Part shown: one piece after another, positions 9,078 through 18,630 of the stretch
How the letters are laid out: each line of letters begins with the position of its first letter
Position numbering within the stretch: position 1 is the first letter of the stretch
Assembly: GCF_002042885.1 (NCBI RefSeq)
Contig: NZ_MVFY01000003.1
Span: forward strand, 248,001 to 312,000
Source of the DNA: Citrobacter portucalensis
GTDB lineage: Bacteria; Pseudomonadota; Gammaproteobacteria; Enterobacterales; Enterobacteriaceae
Reading direction: 5' to 3'
Length of the DNA stretch: 64,000 nt
Notes under the pieces: model-generated
Database searches by the model: none
The model's input: the letters and a program-made list of their open reading frames with translations, nothing else
What the model was told of the DNA's origin: nothing
Position numbers and translations under genes: made by a program

Positions 9078-10622
9078 ATGTCGGTTTCTAAAAAACCTAT
9101 GGTACTGGTGATTCTGGATGGCTACGGCTATCGCGAAGACAGCCAGGATAACGCCATTTTTAGTGCTAAAACCCCGGTAATGGATGCCCTGTGGGCAAAA
9201 CGTCCGCATACCCTGATTGATGCGTCTGGCCTGGAAGTTGGCCTGCCCGATCGCCAGATGGGCAACTCCGAAGTCGGTCACGTCAACCTGGGCGCGGGCC
9301 GCATCGTGTATCAGGACCTGACCCGTCTGGATGTAGAAATTAAAGAGCGTACTTTCTTCGCTAACCCGGTGCTGACCAATGCGGTCGACCAGGCAAAAAA
9401 TAGCGGCAAAGCGGTTCACATCATGGGTCTGCTCTCTGCGGGCGGTGTTCACAGCCACGAAGATCACATCATGGCGATGGTAGAAATGGCTGCTGAACGC
9501 GGGGCTGAGAAAATCTATCTGCACGCTTTCCTTGATGGCCGTGATACCCCGCCGCGCAGCGCTGAACATTCACTGCAGAAATTCGAAGAGAAATTTGCCG
9601 CGCTGGGCAAAGGCCGCGTAGCGTCCATCATCGGTCGTTACTACGCGATGGACCGCGACAACCGTTGGGATCGCGTTGAACAGGCTTATGACCTGATGAC
9701 GTTGGCCAAAGGCGAGTTCCAGTTCGCTACGGCGGTTGAAGGCCTGCAGGCTGCTTATGCCCGCGACGAAAACGACGAATTCGTGAAAGCGACCGTGATC
9801 CGTGCTGAAGGCCAGGCTGAAGCCGCCATGGAAGACGGCGATACGCTGATTTTCATGAACTTCCGTGCCGACCGTGCGCGTGAGATCACTCGTGCGTTTG
9901 TTAACGCTGACTTCGACGGCTTCGCCCGTAAGAAAGTCGTTAACCTCAACTTTGTGATGCTGACCGAATACGCGGCCGACATCAAAACTGCGGTTGCTTA
10001 CCCACCAGCATCTCTGGCTAACACCCTTGGCGAGTGGATGGCGAAGCACGACAAAACGCAGTTGCGTATTTCCGAAACCGAAAAATATGCGCACGTGACC
10101 TTCTTCTTCAACGGCGGCGTAGAAGAGCCGTTCAAAGGTGAAGACCGCATCCTGATCAACTCGCCGAAAGTTGCGACCTACGATCTGCAGCCGGAGATGA
10201 GCTCTGCTGAGCTGACCGAAAAACTGGTTGCGGCGATTGAGAGCGGAAAATACGACACCATCATTTGTAACTACCCGAACGGCGACATGGTTGGTCATAC
10301 CGGAGTGATGGAAGCAGCGGTTAAAGCGGTTGAAGCGCTGGATCACTGCGTTGAACAGGTCGCGAAAGCGGTTGAATCCGTTGGCGGCCAGTTGCTGATC
10401 ACCGCGGACCACGGTAACGCAGAGCAGATGCGCGATCCGTCCACCGGTCAGGCGCACACTGCGCACACCAACCTGCCCGTTCCGCTGATTTATGTCGGTG
10501 GTAAGAACGTTAAAGCAGTCGAAGGCGGCAAACTTTCTGATATCGCCCCAACGATGCTGACGCTGATGGGTATGGAAATCCCGCAAGAGATGACTGGTAA
10601 GCCGCTGTTCATCGTGGAATAA
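9078..10622 (+). CDS. gpmM: 2,3-bisphosphoglycerate-independent phosphoglycerate mutase GpmM
   Basis: Manganese-dependent glycolytic mutase interconverting 3- and 2-phosphoglycerate. 514 residues from the ATG preceded by GTGAGG; the longer open frame from 8889 adds 63 residues unlike any family member and was not used. It opens with [14 protein letters not shown] (metal-binding Asp), then [13 protein letters not shown] with the phosphoserine nucleophile, and [17 protein letters not shown]. The C-terminal phosphatase-like part has [14 protein letters not shown] and [11 protein letters not shown], which supply the second metal site. It appears to lead a rightward gpmM-envC-yibQ group. Confidence 0.98.
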   Translation: MSVSKKPMVLVILDGYGYREDSQDNAIFSAKTPVMDALWAKRPHTLIDASGLEVGLPDRQMGNSEVGHVNLGAGRIVYQDLTRLDVEIKERTFFANPVLTNAVDQAKNSGKAVHIMGLLSAGGVHSHEDHIMAMVEMAAERGAEKIYLHAFLDGRDTPPRSAEHSLQKFEEKFAALGKGRVASIIGRYYAMDRDNRWDRVEQAYDLMTLAKGEFQFATAVEGLQAAYARDENDEFVKATVIRAEGQAEAAMEDGDTLIFMNFRADRAREITRAFVNADFDGFARKKVVNLNFVMLTEYAADIKTAVAYPPASLANTLGEWMAKHDKTQLRISETEKYAHVTFFFNGGVEEPFKGEDRILINSPKVATYDLQPEMSSAELTEKLVAAIESGKYDTIICNYPNGDMVGHTGVMEAAVKAVEALDHCVEQVAKAVESVGGQLLITADHGNAEQMRDPSTGQAHTAHTNLPVPLIYVGGKNVKAVEGGKLSDIAPTMLTLMGMEIPQEMTGKPLFIVE

Positions 10623-10631
10623 TCCCTCCCC

Positions 10632-11915
10632 ATGAGGGGAAAGGCGATTAATACCATCACTCGGGCCGTGAAACCACGTAAGTTTTCAGTCAGGCCCTTG
10701 TTCTACGCCAGCGCGCTTAGCGCTGGCGTATTGCTGTGCGCCTTTTCCGCCCACGCGGACGAACGCGACCAGCTCAAATCTATTCAGGCTGATATCGCGG
10801 CAAAAGAACGCGCGGTACGCCAACAGCAACAACAACGCGCCACCCTCCTCGCTCAGCTTAAAGCTCAGGAACAAGCCATCGCCGTTGCCGCAAGGCAGTT
10901 GCGCGAAACGCAAAACTCACTGGCACAGCTGAATGCGCAAATCGCAGAGATGAACGCAGCACTCGCGAAGCTGGAAAAACAGCGGGCCGCGCAAGAACGC
11001 AGCCTGGCAGCCCAACTCGACGCAGCTTTTCGCCAGGGCGAACACACCGGCATTCAGCTCATTCTTAGCGGTGAAGAAAGCCAGCGTGGGCAACGCCTGC
11101 AGGCCTATTTCGGCTATCTGAACCAGGCGCGACAGGAAACCATCGCGCAGCTGAAACAAACCCGCGAAGAGGTCGACTCGCAAAAAGCCGAGCTGGAAGA
11201 TAAGCAGAGCGAACAGCAGACGCTACTGTACGAACAGCGCGCCCAGCAGGCTAAGCTGGAACAGGCACGTAACGAACGTCAAAAAACGCTTTCGAGTCTG
11301 GAATCATCGATTCAACAGGGTCAACAGCAACTGGGCGAAATGCGCGCCAACGAATCCCGTCTGCGCAACAGCATTGCCCGTGCCGAAGCCGCAGCCAAAG
11401 CGCGTGCGGAACGTGAAGCACGCGAGGCGCAGGCCGTGCGCGATAAGCAACAGGATGCGTCACGAAAAGGCTCAACCTATAAACCGACCGAAAGTGAAAA
11501 ATCACTGATGTCGCGTACCGGCGGTTTGGGCTCGCCACGCGGTCAGGCATTCTGGCCCGTTCGTGGTCCAACGTTACATCGTTATGGCGAACAGCTGCAG
11601 GGTGAGCTACGTTGGAAGGGGATGGTTATTGGTGCATCCGAGGGCACCGAAGTTAAAGCCATTGCCGATGGTCGTGTCATTCTGGCGGACTGGCTGCAGG
11701 GCTATGGCCTGGTGGTCGTCGTTGAACACGGTAAAGGCGATATGAGCCTGTACGGTTATAACCAGAGCGCACTGGTCAGCGTCGGTACGCAGGTTCGCGC
11801 CGGGCAGCCTATAGCACTTGTGGGTAGCAGCGGCGGTCAGGGCAGGCCGGCACTCTATTTCGAAATTCGTCGCCAGGGTCAGGCGGTCAATCCACAGCCG
11901 TGGTTGGGAAGATAA
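10632..11915 (+). CDS. envC: Murein hydrolase activator EnvC
   Basis: Periplasmic divisome protein that activates amidases AmiA and AmiB under control of FtsEX. An N-terminal signal sequence (YASALSAGVLLCAFSAHA) is followed by a long coiled coil (about 40-285) and a C-terminal LytM domain (about 310-427: GELRWKGMVIGASEGTEV, GKGDMSLYGYNQ) that lacks the zinc-ligand set of active enzymes, as in EnvC generally. Length is 427 versus 419 in E. coli because the codon at the E. coli start is ATC here. The start is therefore ATG 10632 or possibly GTG 10668; neither has a strong ribosome site. It begins 9 bp after gpmM. Confidence 0.95.
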   Translation: MRGKAINTITRAVKPRKFSVRPLFYASALSAGVLLCAFSAHADERDQLKSIQADIAAKERAVRQQQQQRATLLAQLKAQEQAIAVAARQLRETQNSLAQLNAQIAEMNAALAKLEKQRAAQERSLAAQLDAAFRQGEHTGIQLILSGEESQRGQRLQAYFGYLNQARQETIAQLKQTREEVDSQKAELEDKQSEQQTLLYEQRAQQAKLEQARNERQKTLSSLESSIQQGQQQLGEMRANESRLRNSIARAEAAAKARAEREAREAQAVRDKQQDASRKGSTYKPTESEKSLMSRTGGLGSPRGQAFWPVRGPTLHRYGEQLQGELRWKGMVIGASEGTEVKAIADGRVILADWLQGYGLVVVVEHGKGDMSLYGYNQSALVSVGTQVRAGQPIALVGSSGGQGRPALYFEIRRQGQAVNPQPWLGR

Positions 11916-11918
11916 GTT

Positions 11919-12854
11919 TTGCCACAACAATTTCGTCGTCTACTACTCTCTCTCGCCAGTCTGCTGGCCTTCGCAACACCTGTATTTGCTGGCAAACTCG
12001 CCATCGTCATTGATGATTTCGGCTATCGCCCACACACTGAAAACCAGGTACTGGCGATGCCTTCTACCATCTCCGTTGCCGTTCTGCCTAACGCCCCACA
12101 TGCGCGTGAAATGGCAATCAAAGCACATAACAGCGGGCATGAAGTCTTGATCCATCTGCCAATGGCGCCGCTGAGCAAGCAGCCGTTAGAGAAAGACACG
12201 TTACGCCCTGAAATGAGCAGCGAAGAGATTGAGCGCATTATTCGCGACGCGGTAAGTAAAGTGCCGAATGCGGTCGGTCTGAACAACCATATGGGCAGCG
12301 CGATGACCTCCAGTCTTTTCGGCATGCAGAAGGTGATGCAGGCGCTGGAACGCTACGACCTCTACTTCCTGGACAGCATGACCATTGGTAACAGCCAGGC
12401 AATGCGCGCAGCGTCAGGAACCGGTGTGAAGGTCATCAAACGCAAAGTCTTCCTGGATGACACGCAAAACGAAGCCGATATTCGCCGTCAGTTTAATCGT
12501 GCCGTCGAGCTTGCGCGCCGCAACGGTTCCGCAATCGCCATTGGCCACCCTCACCCGTCTACGGTTCGCGTCCTGCAGCAGATGCTGTATAGCCTGCCAG
12601 CCGACATCACGCTGGTTCGCCCAAGCAGCTTGCTCAATGAACCACAGGTGGATACCTCCAGACCAAACCTCACACCACCGAAGAACGGTACGCCTGATGC
12701 ACCACGTAATCCTTTCCGCGGGGTGAAATTATGCAAACCGAAACAGCCGTTAGAGCCGGTGTACGCCAGCCGCTTCTTCAGCGTGCTCGGCGAAAGCATC
12801 ACCCAAAGCACGCTGGTGCAGTATATGCGCCTGCAGTGGCAGGGCTGGCAATAA
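11919..12854 (+). CDS. yibQ: Divergent polysaccharide deacetylase family protein YibQ
   Basis: Predicted periplasmic protein, 311 residues, starting with TTG 3 bp after the envC stop; GGGAAG lies just upstream. A signal peptide (residues about 1-23, ending PVFAG) precedes a divergent polysaccharide deacetylase domain: KLAIVIDDFGYR at the start, GHEVLIHLPMAP, GLNNHMGSAMTS and AIGHPHP carry the family's metal and catalytic-site residues. The substrate is unknown; conserved linkage to envC hints at a role in envelope or cell-wall maintenance. It ends 1 bp before the converging waaH gene. Confidence 0.92.
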   Translation: MPQQFRRLLLSLASLLAFATPVFAGKLAIVIDDFGYRPHTENQVLAMPSTISVAVLPNAPHAREMAIKAHNSGHEVLIHLPMAPLSKQPLEKDTLRPEMSSEEIERIIRDAVSKVPNAVGLNNHMGSAMTSSLFGMQKVMQALERYDLYFLDSMTIGNSQAMRAASGTGVKVIKRKVFLDDTQNEADIRRQFNRAVELARRNGSAIAIGHPHPSTVRVLQQMLYSLPADITLVRPSSLLNEPQVDTSRPNLTPPKNGTPDAPRNPFRGVKLCKPKQPLEPVYASRFFSVLGESITQSTLVQYMRLQWQGWQ

Positions 12855-13892
12855 TCAGTCTTTACTATCCAGCGTTAAATGGGCCAGGCGGCGCGGCGTC
12901 AATGATTTATCGCGCCACTGGCTAAAACGGATAGCCCACAACAGCACCTGATAACCCAGCTTAACGCTGCAGATATTACTCACCATACGCTTGAACATAC
13001 CCGATACAAATACTTCAGCAATCATGCGCTGGCGGATTTTCTCGTCCGGCTCTTTGCGTATGCAATGACAAACACGTAGCGCTTCGTAAATCACCTGCTG
13101 TTTGAATTCCGGGTAAATTGGAATGCGTCCGGCGTAGTCGTGATTCATCTTATCCAGCAGACGGGTAATTTTGATGTAGTGGCGCTGGTAAGCGAGGTTT
13201 TTCAGCCCGGTGCGCGGCAGACGGCTAACAGATGCGCCGTGCAGGAAGTATTTGTACAGCGGGACTTCCGTGTAACGCGCGCGCTTCGCATTAAACATAA
13301 ACTCCGTTGTCCAGATAATATCCTGGTGGTGCAGGCCAGACAGGAAGGTCAGCCCCGCGTCGCGGATAGTCTGATGACGATAAACGCCCATCCAGACAAC
13401 GTGCCGCCAACGGCGGCTGGCTAACGCTTTGCGTAACCAGTCTGGCCCAGTCATCACGCCGGTAGAACGAATACGATCGGTAGGAATGGATGCCCAGGTG
13501 TGGCCCGTCTCGGCAATACACCAGTCAGCGTTGCACTGCGCAACATCCAGGTTGTCTTTCAGCGCCATGTTCATCAGCGTTTCATACATTTCCGGATAGG
13601 CAATATCATCGCCGTCTACGTACGCGATGTACTCCCCCCTGGCAACTTTCATACCGGTATTGCGCGCCGCAGAAACGCCCCCATTGCGCTGGTGCAGCAG
13701 ATGAACGTGCGGATAACGATCCGCATAAGACTGAGCAAGCTCCGCAGAGTTATCCGTAGAGCCATCATTAACAATAATGATCTCCAGGTTCTTCCAGGTT
13801 TGCGCAATCAGTGAATCCATACACGCAATGAACGGCTCACCCGTGTTGTAAAGCGGCATAATGACGCTCAGGAGACCAGGGGTATAGGTCAT
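12855..13892 (-). CDS. waaH: LPS core glycosyltransferase WaaH (YibD)
   Basis: GT2-family enzyme. In E. coli WaaH adds glucuronic acid to heptose III of the LPS inner core under phosphate limitation. 345 residues from the ATG with AGGA 7 bases upstream; a TTG 5 codons earlier is less likely. The N-terminal GT-A fold shows LLSVIMPLYNTG, IIIVNDGSTDNS, GVSAARNTGMKVARGEYIAY and the metal-binding DGDD; the acceptor side includes MGVYRHQTI and LHHQDIIWTTEFMFNA. The C-terminal third is basic. It lies outside the waa cluster, as in E. coli. No clear Pho box was found in the 180 bp upstream. Confidence 0.9.
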   Translation of the reverse strand: MTYTPGLLSVIMPLYNTGEPFIACMDSLIAQTWKNLEIIIVNDGSTDNSAELAQSYADRYPHVHLLHQRNGGVSAARNTGMKVARGEYIAYVDGDDIAYPEMYETLMNMALKDNLDVAQCNADWCIAETGHTWASIPTDRIRSTGVMTGPDWLRKALASRRWRHVVWMGVYRHQTIRDAGLTFLSGLHHQDIIWTTEFMFNAKRARYTEVPLYKYFLHGASVSRLPRTGLKNLAYQRHYIKITRLLDKMNHDYAGRIPIYPEFKQQVIYEALRVCHCIRKEPDEKIRQRMIAEVFVSGMFKRMVSNICSVKLGYQVLLWAIRFSQWRDKSLTPRRLAHLTLDSKD

Positions 13893-14002
13893 ATCAAATC
13901 CTGCCAAACAGTAGAGTTATCGGCACTTTTTAGCATATTAAGCGGTAGATTTTCAGAAAAAAATATTAATTCTTTAGCGGAAAATGCGCCGGGCAGGAGG
14001 AA

Positions 14003-14044
14003 GCAAAAAAGCCCCGGACGGTAATGATAATCAACATCCGGGGA
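14003..14044 (-). terminator. Rho-independent terminator after kbl-tdh
   Basis: Read leftward, CCCCGGA...TCCGGGG forms a 7-bp GC-rich stem followed by CTTTTTTGC. It starts about 31 bp after the tdh stop. Confidence 0.85.
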
Positions 14045-14074
14045 CAACACACAGAATCCACAGGGTGGATACGG

Positions 14075-15100
14075 TTAATCCCAGCTCAGGATCACTTTCC
14101 CTGACTGGCCTGAACGCATCGCGTCAAAGCCCTGCTGGAATTCATCGATAGAGAATCGATGGGTGATGATCGGCGACAAATCCAGACCAGACTGGATCAG
14201 TGCAGCCATTTTGTACCAGGTTTCAAACATCTCACGACCGTAGATACCTTTAATAAACAGCCCCTTAAAGATAACTTTGGTCCAGTCGATTGACATATCA
14301 GATGGCGGAATACCCAGCATAGCAATACGGCCACCGTGGTTCATGGTGTCCAACATGGCGCGAAACGCTGGCGGCGCCCCGGACATCTCCAGGCCCACAT
14401 CAAACCCTTCGGTCATACCCAGTTCAGCCATCACGTCGGTCAGATTCTCTTTCGACACGTTGACCGCGCGGGTGATACCCATTTTGCGCGCCAGCTCAAG
14501 GCGATACTCATTAACGTCAGTGATCACCACGTGGCGTGCGCCAACGTGCTTCGCGACCGCTGCCGCCATAATACCGATTGGACCCGCACCGGAAACCAGC
14601 ACATCTTCCCCAACCAGATCGAACGACAGCGCCGTGTGCACTGCATTACCGAACGGATCGAAGATAGACGCCAGGTCGTCGGAGATATTGTCCGGGATTT
14701 TAAATGCGTTAAATGCCGGGATCACCAGGTACTCCGCAAAGCAGCCAGGGCGGTTTACACCGACACCGGTCGTATTGCGGCACAGGTGAGTACGTCCACC
14801 GCGGCAGTTACGGCAATGCCCGCAGGTGATATGACCTTCGCCTGAAACGCGATCGCCGATTTTAAAGCCTTTAACTTCCTGACCGATGCCAACAACTTCG
14901 CCGACATATTCATGCCCAACGACCATCGGTACCGGGATGGTTTTTTGCGACCATTCATCCCAGTTATAAATGTGAACGTCAGTCCCGCAGATGGCTGTTT
15001 TACGGATTTTAATCAGCAAATCGTTATGACCGACTTCCGGTTCAGGAACGTCGGTCATCCAAATGCCCTCTTCCGCTTTCAGTTTGGATAACGCTTTCAT
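14075..15100 (-). CDS. tdh: L-threonine 3-dehydrogenase Tdh
   Basis: Zinc- and NAD-dependent oxidation of L-threonine to 2-amino-3-ketobutyrate. 341 residues as in E. coli. Medium-chain dehydrogenase features in order: catalytic zinc Cys in [30 protein letters not shown], the structural zinc cysteines in [15 protein letters not shown], and the NAD-binding [20 protein letters not shown]. It follows kbl with a 9-bp gap, so the two enzymes form the usual kbl-tdh operon converting threonine to glycine and acetyl-CoA. Confidence 0.98.
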   Translation of the reverse strand: MKALSKLKAEEGIWMTDVPEPEVGHNDLLIKIRKTAICGTDVHIYNWDEWSQKTIPVPMVVGHEYVGEVVGIGQEVKGFKIGDRVSGEGHITCGHCRNCRGGRTHLCRNTTGVGVNRPGCFAEYLVIPAFNAFKIPDNISDDLASIFDPFGNAVHTALSFDLVGEDVLVSGAGPIGIMAAAVAKHVGARHVVITDVNEYRLELARKMGITRAVNVSKENLTDVMAELGMTEGFDVGLEMSGAPPAFRAMLDTMNHGGRIAMLGIPPSDMSIDWTKVIFKGLFIKGIYGREMFETWYKMAALIQSGLDLSPIITHRFSIDEFQQGFDAMRSGQSGKVILSWD

Positions 15101-15109
15101 TTCACATCC

Positions 15110-16306
15110 TCAGGCAATAACGCCCAGTTGTTTACCAATGCGTGTGAACGCCTCAACAGCACGCGTAATCTGCTCAGGGGTATGCGCCGCAGACATCTGG
15201 GTACGGATACGCGCCTGGCCTTTTGGAACCACCGGATAGAAGAATCCGGTAACGTAAATCCCCTCTTTTTGCAGCTCGCGGGCGAATGCCTGCGCCACTA
15301 CTGCATCACCCAGCATGACTGGGATGATCGCGTGATCCGCACCGGCTAACGTAAAGCCTGCGGCAGACATTTGCTCGCGGAACTGACGTGCATTCGCCCA
15401 CAGGCGATCGCGCAGGTCGCTGCCAGCTTCAACCATTTCCAGCACTTTAATGGAAGCCGCAACAATCGCCGGTGCCAATGAGTTGGAGAACAAATAAGGA
15501 CGGGAACGCTGACGCAGCCACTCAACAACTTCTTTGCGCGCTGCGGTGTAACCACCGGATGCGCCGCCGAGTGCTTTACCCAGCGTACCGGTGATGATGT
15601 CCACGCGACCCATCACGTCACAGTATTCATGGGAGCCACGACCATTTTCGCCGACAAAACCGACGGCATGGGAATCATCAACCATGACCAGAGCGTCGTA
15701 TTTATCCGCCAAATCGCAAACGCCTTTCAGGTTAGCGATTACCCCATCCATAGAGAACACGCCATCAGTGGCGATCAGGATATGACGAGCGCCCGCTTCA
15801 CGCGCTTCTTTCAGGCGAGCTTCCAGTTCCACCATATCGTTGTTGGCGTAACGGAAACGTTTTGCTTTACACAGACGCACGCCATCAATGATAGAAGCGT
15901 GGTTCAGGGCATCGGAAATAATTGCGTCTTCTGCGCCCAACAGCGTTTCAAACAGGCCGCCGTTGGCGTCGAAGCAGGAAGAGTAAAGGATGGCATCTTC
16001 CATACCGAGGAATGCCGCCAGTTTTTGCTCCAGTTGCTTATGGCTGTCCTGGGTACCGCAAATAAAGCGAACCGAAGCCATACCAAATCCGTGAGAATCC
16101 ATACCCGCTTTTGCCGCTGCAATCAGTTCCGGATGGTTAGCCAGTCCCAGATAGTTGTTCGCACAAAAGTTAATAACGTGGCTTCCATCCGCCACGGTAA
16201 TATCCGCCTGCTGGGCAGATGTAATAATGCGTTCTTCTTTAAACAATCCTTCCGCACGTGCGGTTTCGAGATCGTTCGTTAACTGTTTGTAAAAATCCCC
16301 ACGCAT
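15110..16306 (-). CDS. kbl: 2-amino-3-ketobutyrate CoA ligase (glycine C-acetyltransferase) Kbl
   Basis: PLP enzyme cleaving the unstable Tdh product with CoA to glycine and acetyl-CoA. 398 residues as in E. coli. Alpha-oxoamine synthase features: [50 protein letters not shown], the PLP-contacting [13 protein letters not shown] and the Schiff-base lysine in [16 protein letters not shown]. The start has GGAG 6 bases upstream. First gene of kbl-tdh, divergent from hldD across 214 bp. Confidence 0.98.
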   Translation of the reverse strand: MRGDFYKQLTNDLETARAEGLFKEERIITSAQQADITVADGSHVINFCANNYLGLANHPELIAAAKAGMDSHGFGMASVRFICGTQDSHKQLEQKLAAFLGMEDAILYSSCFDANGGLFETLLGAEDAIISDALNHASIIDGVRLCKAKRFRYANNDMVELEARLKEAREAGARHILIATDGVFSMDGVIANLKGVCDLADKYDALVMVDDSHAVGFVGENGRGSHEYCDVMGRVDIITGTLGKALGGASGGYTAARKEVVEWLRQRSRPYLFSNSLAPAIVAASIKVLEMVEAGSDLRDRLWANARQFREQMSAAGFTLAGADHAIIPVMLGDAVVAQAFARELQKEGIYVTGFFYPVVPKGQARIRTQMSAAHTPEQITRAVEAFTRIGKQLGVIA

Positions 16307-16437
16307 TTCAATTCTCCAGACTGGGCAAATTTCAGCACATATTACCCAAAGCTATACGTTGATACGAGATGACGCATCATCACTTCTTCAAAATGAAGCA
16401 TAAATCACGTGTACCCGCACGGCTTATCGGTGAATGG

Positions 16438-16466
16438 CTGAAGCCTAAGCCATGTAGTGATATGAT
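16438..16466 (+). promoter_or_regulatory. Candidate sigma-70 promoter for the hldD-waaFCL operon
   Basis: Extended -10 TGATATGAT (16458-16466), with CTGAAG at 16438-16443 as a weak -35 at 17-bp spacing, 54 bp before the hldD ATG. An inverted repeat CTTCTTCA/TGAAG around 16383-16398 lies further upstream. I saw no convincing sigma-32 promoter here, although E. coli hldD is heat-inducible. Confidence 0.45.
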
Positions 16467-16520
16467 AGAAGTATTCGTGTCTGAGATTGTCTCTGACTCC
16501 ATAATTCGAAGGTTACATTT

Positions 16521-17501
16521 ATGATCATCGTTACCGGCGGCGCGGGCTTTATCGGCAGCAACATCGTTAAGTCCCTGAATGATAAAGGCATCACCGACAT
16601 CCTGGTGGTGGACAACCTGAAAGACGGCACCAAGTTTGTTAACCTGGTGGATCTGAATATTGCTGACTACATGGACAAGGAAGACTTCCTGATCCAGATT
16701 ATGGCCGGGGAAGATTTCGGCGATATCGAAGCGATTTTCCACGAAGGCGCATGCTCTTCCACCACCGAGTGGGACGGCAAGTATATGATGGACAACAACT
16801 ATCAATACTCCAAAGAGCTACTGCACTACTGCCTGGAGCGTGAAATCCCGTTCCTGTACGCGTCCTCTGCCGCCACCTACGGCGGTCGCACTTCTGATTT
16901 CATCGAATCCCGTGAATATGAGAAACCGCTGAACGTCTACGGCTACTCAAAATTCCTGTTCGACGAGTACGTGCGTCAGATCCTGCCAGAAGCCAATTCT
17001 CAGATTGTTGGCTTCCGCTATTTCAACGTCTACGGACCGCGTGAAGGCCACAAAGGCAGCATGGCAAGCGTTGCTTTCCACCTCAACACCCAGCTTAACA
17101 ATGGCGAAACGCCAAAACTGTTTGAAGGCAGTGAAAACTTCAAACGTGATTTCGTTTACGTAGGCGACGTGGCTGCGGTAAACCTGTGGTTCCTGGAAAA
17201 CGGGGTTTCCGGCATCTTTAACCTCGGTACAGGTCGTGCGGAATCTTTCCAGGCCGTTGCCGATGCTACGCTGGCGTACCACAAAAAAGGCAGCATTGAG
17301 TACATTCCATTCCCGGAAAAACTGAAAGGCCGCTACCAGGCATTTACCCAGGCAGATCTGACGAACCTGCGCGCAGCGGGCTATGACAAGCCGTTTAAAA
17401 CCGTCGCCGAAGGCGTCACGGAATATATGGCCTGGCTGAACCGCGACAACGCTACAAATTCACAAAATCATTCGAGCGGTATCAAGGCGGCAACTAAGTG
17501 A
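16521..17501 (+). CDS. hldD: ADP-L-glycero-D-manno-heptose 6-epimerase HldD, with an extended C-terminus
   Basis: Converts ADP-D,D-heptose to ADP-L,D-heptose for the LPS inner core. Short-chain dehydrogenase features: NADP-binding [13 protein letters not shown] at the N-terminus, SSAATYGG and the catalytic YGYSK. The first 309 residues follow E. coli HldD closely through AWLNRD, where the 310-residue E. coli protein ends one residue later. Here translation continues for 17 more residues (326 in total) and stops at a TGA that is the first part of an ERIC element. It heads the hldD-waaF-waaC-waaL series. Confidence 0.96.
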   Translation: MIIVTGGAGFIGSNIVKSLNDKGITDILVVDNLKDGTKFVNLVDLNIADYMDKEDFLIQIMAGEDFGDIEAIFHEGACSSTTEWDGKYMMDNNYQYSKELLHYCLEREIPFLYASSAATYGGRTSDFIESREYEKPLNVYGYSKFLFDEYVRQILPEANSQIVGFRYFNVYGPREGHKGSMASVAFHLNTQLNNGETPKLFEGSENFKRDFVYVGDVAAVNLWFLENGVSGIFNLGTGRAESFQAVADATLAYHKKGSIEYIPFPEKLKGRYQAFTQADLTNLRAAGYDKPFKTVAEGVTEYMAWLNRDNATNSQNHSSGIKAATK

Positions 17502-17580
17502 ACCTCCGGGAGCTTACAAGAGTAAGTGACCGGAGTGAACGCAGGCAGCCAACGCAGAGACAGCTTGAAGGATGAAGTGA
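17498..17580. repeat. ERIC element, short form, inside the hldD-waaF operon
   Basis: GTGAACCTCCGGGAGCTTAC...GTAAGTGACCGGAGTGAACG matches the ERIC left part (GTGAATCCCCAGGAGCTTAC, AAGTAAGTGACTGGGGTGAGCG), then CAGCCAACGCAGAGACAGCTTGAAGGATGAAG matches the right part. CTCCGG and CCGGAG form the core palindrome. At about 83 bp it is shorter than the 127-bp full form. It exactly fills the gap between the hldD stop, which it contains, and the waaF ATG, whose AAGGATGAAG ribosome region it supplies. Confidence 0.88.
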
Positions 17581-18627
17581 ATGAAGATTTTGGTGGTTGG
17601 CCCGTCTTGGGTGGGCGACATGATGATGTCGCAAAGTCTCTATCGCACGCTCAAGGCGCGCTATCCCCAGGCGATAATCGACGTGATGGCACCTGCCTGG
17701 TGCCGTCCGTTATTGTCGCGCATGCCAGAAGTCAACGAAGCTATCGCCATGCCGTTGGGGCACGGCGCGCTGGAGATCGGCGAGCGCCGTAAACTCGGCC
17801 ACAGTCTGCGTGAGAAGCGCTATGACCGCGCTTATGTGCTGCCTAACTCGTTTAAATCCGCTCTGGTGCCATTCTTTGCGGGTATTCCCCATCGTACCGG
17901 TTGGCGTGGCGAGATGCGCTACGGTCTGCTGAACGATGCGCGCGTACTGGATAAAGACGCATGGCCACTGATGGTCGAGCGCTATGTGGCTCTGGCTTAT
18001 GATAAAGGCGTGATGCTGACGGCCAAAGATTTGCCGCAGCCTCTGCTATGGCCACAGTTGCAGGTCAGCGAGGGTGAAAAATCGCTAACCTGTAGCCAGT
18101 TCTCCCTTTCAGCCGAACGCCCCATCATCGGTTTTTGCCCAGGTGCGGAATTTGGTCCAGCAAAACGCTGGCCACATTACCACTACGCAGAGTTGGCGAA
18201 GCAGTTGATCGATGAAGGCCATCAGATTGTGCTGTTTGGCTCAGCAAAAGACCATGAAGCTGGCAATGAGATCCTGGCAACGCTGAGCACTGAACAGCAA
18301 GCCTGGTGCCGTAATCTGGCGGGCGAAACACAGCTGGAACAGGCCGTCATTCTGCTCGCCGCCTGCAAAGCGGTCGTCACCAACGATTCTGGATTAATGC
18401 ACGTGGCCGCGGCACTGAACCGTCCACTGGTCGCATTGTATGGTCCAAGCAGCCCGGATTTTACGCCTCCGCTTTCCCACAAGGCACGTGTCATTCGCCT
18501 GATTACGGGGTATCACAAAGTGCGTAAGGGCGATGCGGCAGAAGGCTATCACCAGAGCCTGATTGATATCACACCCCAGCGCGTACTGGAAGAACTCAAC
18601 GACCTGTTGTTACAAGAGGAAGCCTGA
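17581..18627 (+). CDS. waaF: ADP-heptose:LPS heptosyltransferase II WaaF
   Basis: Adds heptose II to heptose I of the LPS inner core on the cytoplasmic face of the inner membrane. 348 residues as in E. coli. GT9 (GT-B) features: N-terminal MKILVVGPSWVGDMMMSQSL, HRTGWRGEMRYGLLND, CPGAEFGPAKRWPHYHYAEL and the donor-site VTNDSGLMHVAAALNRPLVA followed by ALYGPSSP. Its ribosome-binding region lies in the preceding ERIC element. waaC follows after 3 bp. Confidence 0.97.
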   Translation: MKILVVGPSWVGDMMMSQSLYRTLKARYPQAIIDVMAPAWCRPLLSRMPEVNEAIAMPLGHGALEIGERRKLGHSLREKRYDRAYVLPNSFKSALVPFFAGIPHRTGWRGEMRYGLLNDARVLDKDAWPLMVERYVALAYDKGVMLTAKDLPQPLLWPQLQVSEGEKSLTCSQFSLSAERPIIGFCPGAEFGPAKRWPHYHYAELAKQLIDEGHQIVLFGSAKDHEAGNEILATLSTEQQAWCRNLAGETQLEQAVILLAACKAVVTNDSGLMHVAAALNRPLVALYGPSSPDFTPPLSHKARVIRLITGYHKVRKGDAAEGYHQSLIDITPQRVLEELNDLLLQEEA

Positions 18628-18630
18628 CGG

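Noticed and set aside
9570-10586. 338-codon open frame on the minus strand
   Set aside because: Antisense shadow of gpmM; His-, Arg- and Phe-rich low-sense protein.
13893-14000. Pho box upstream of waaH
   Set aside because: Expected from E. coli biology, but no pair of CTGTCAT-like repeats is present.
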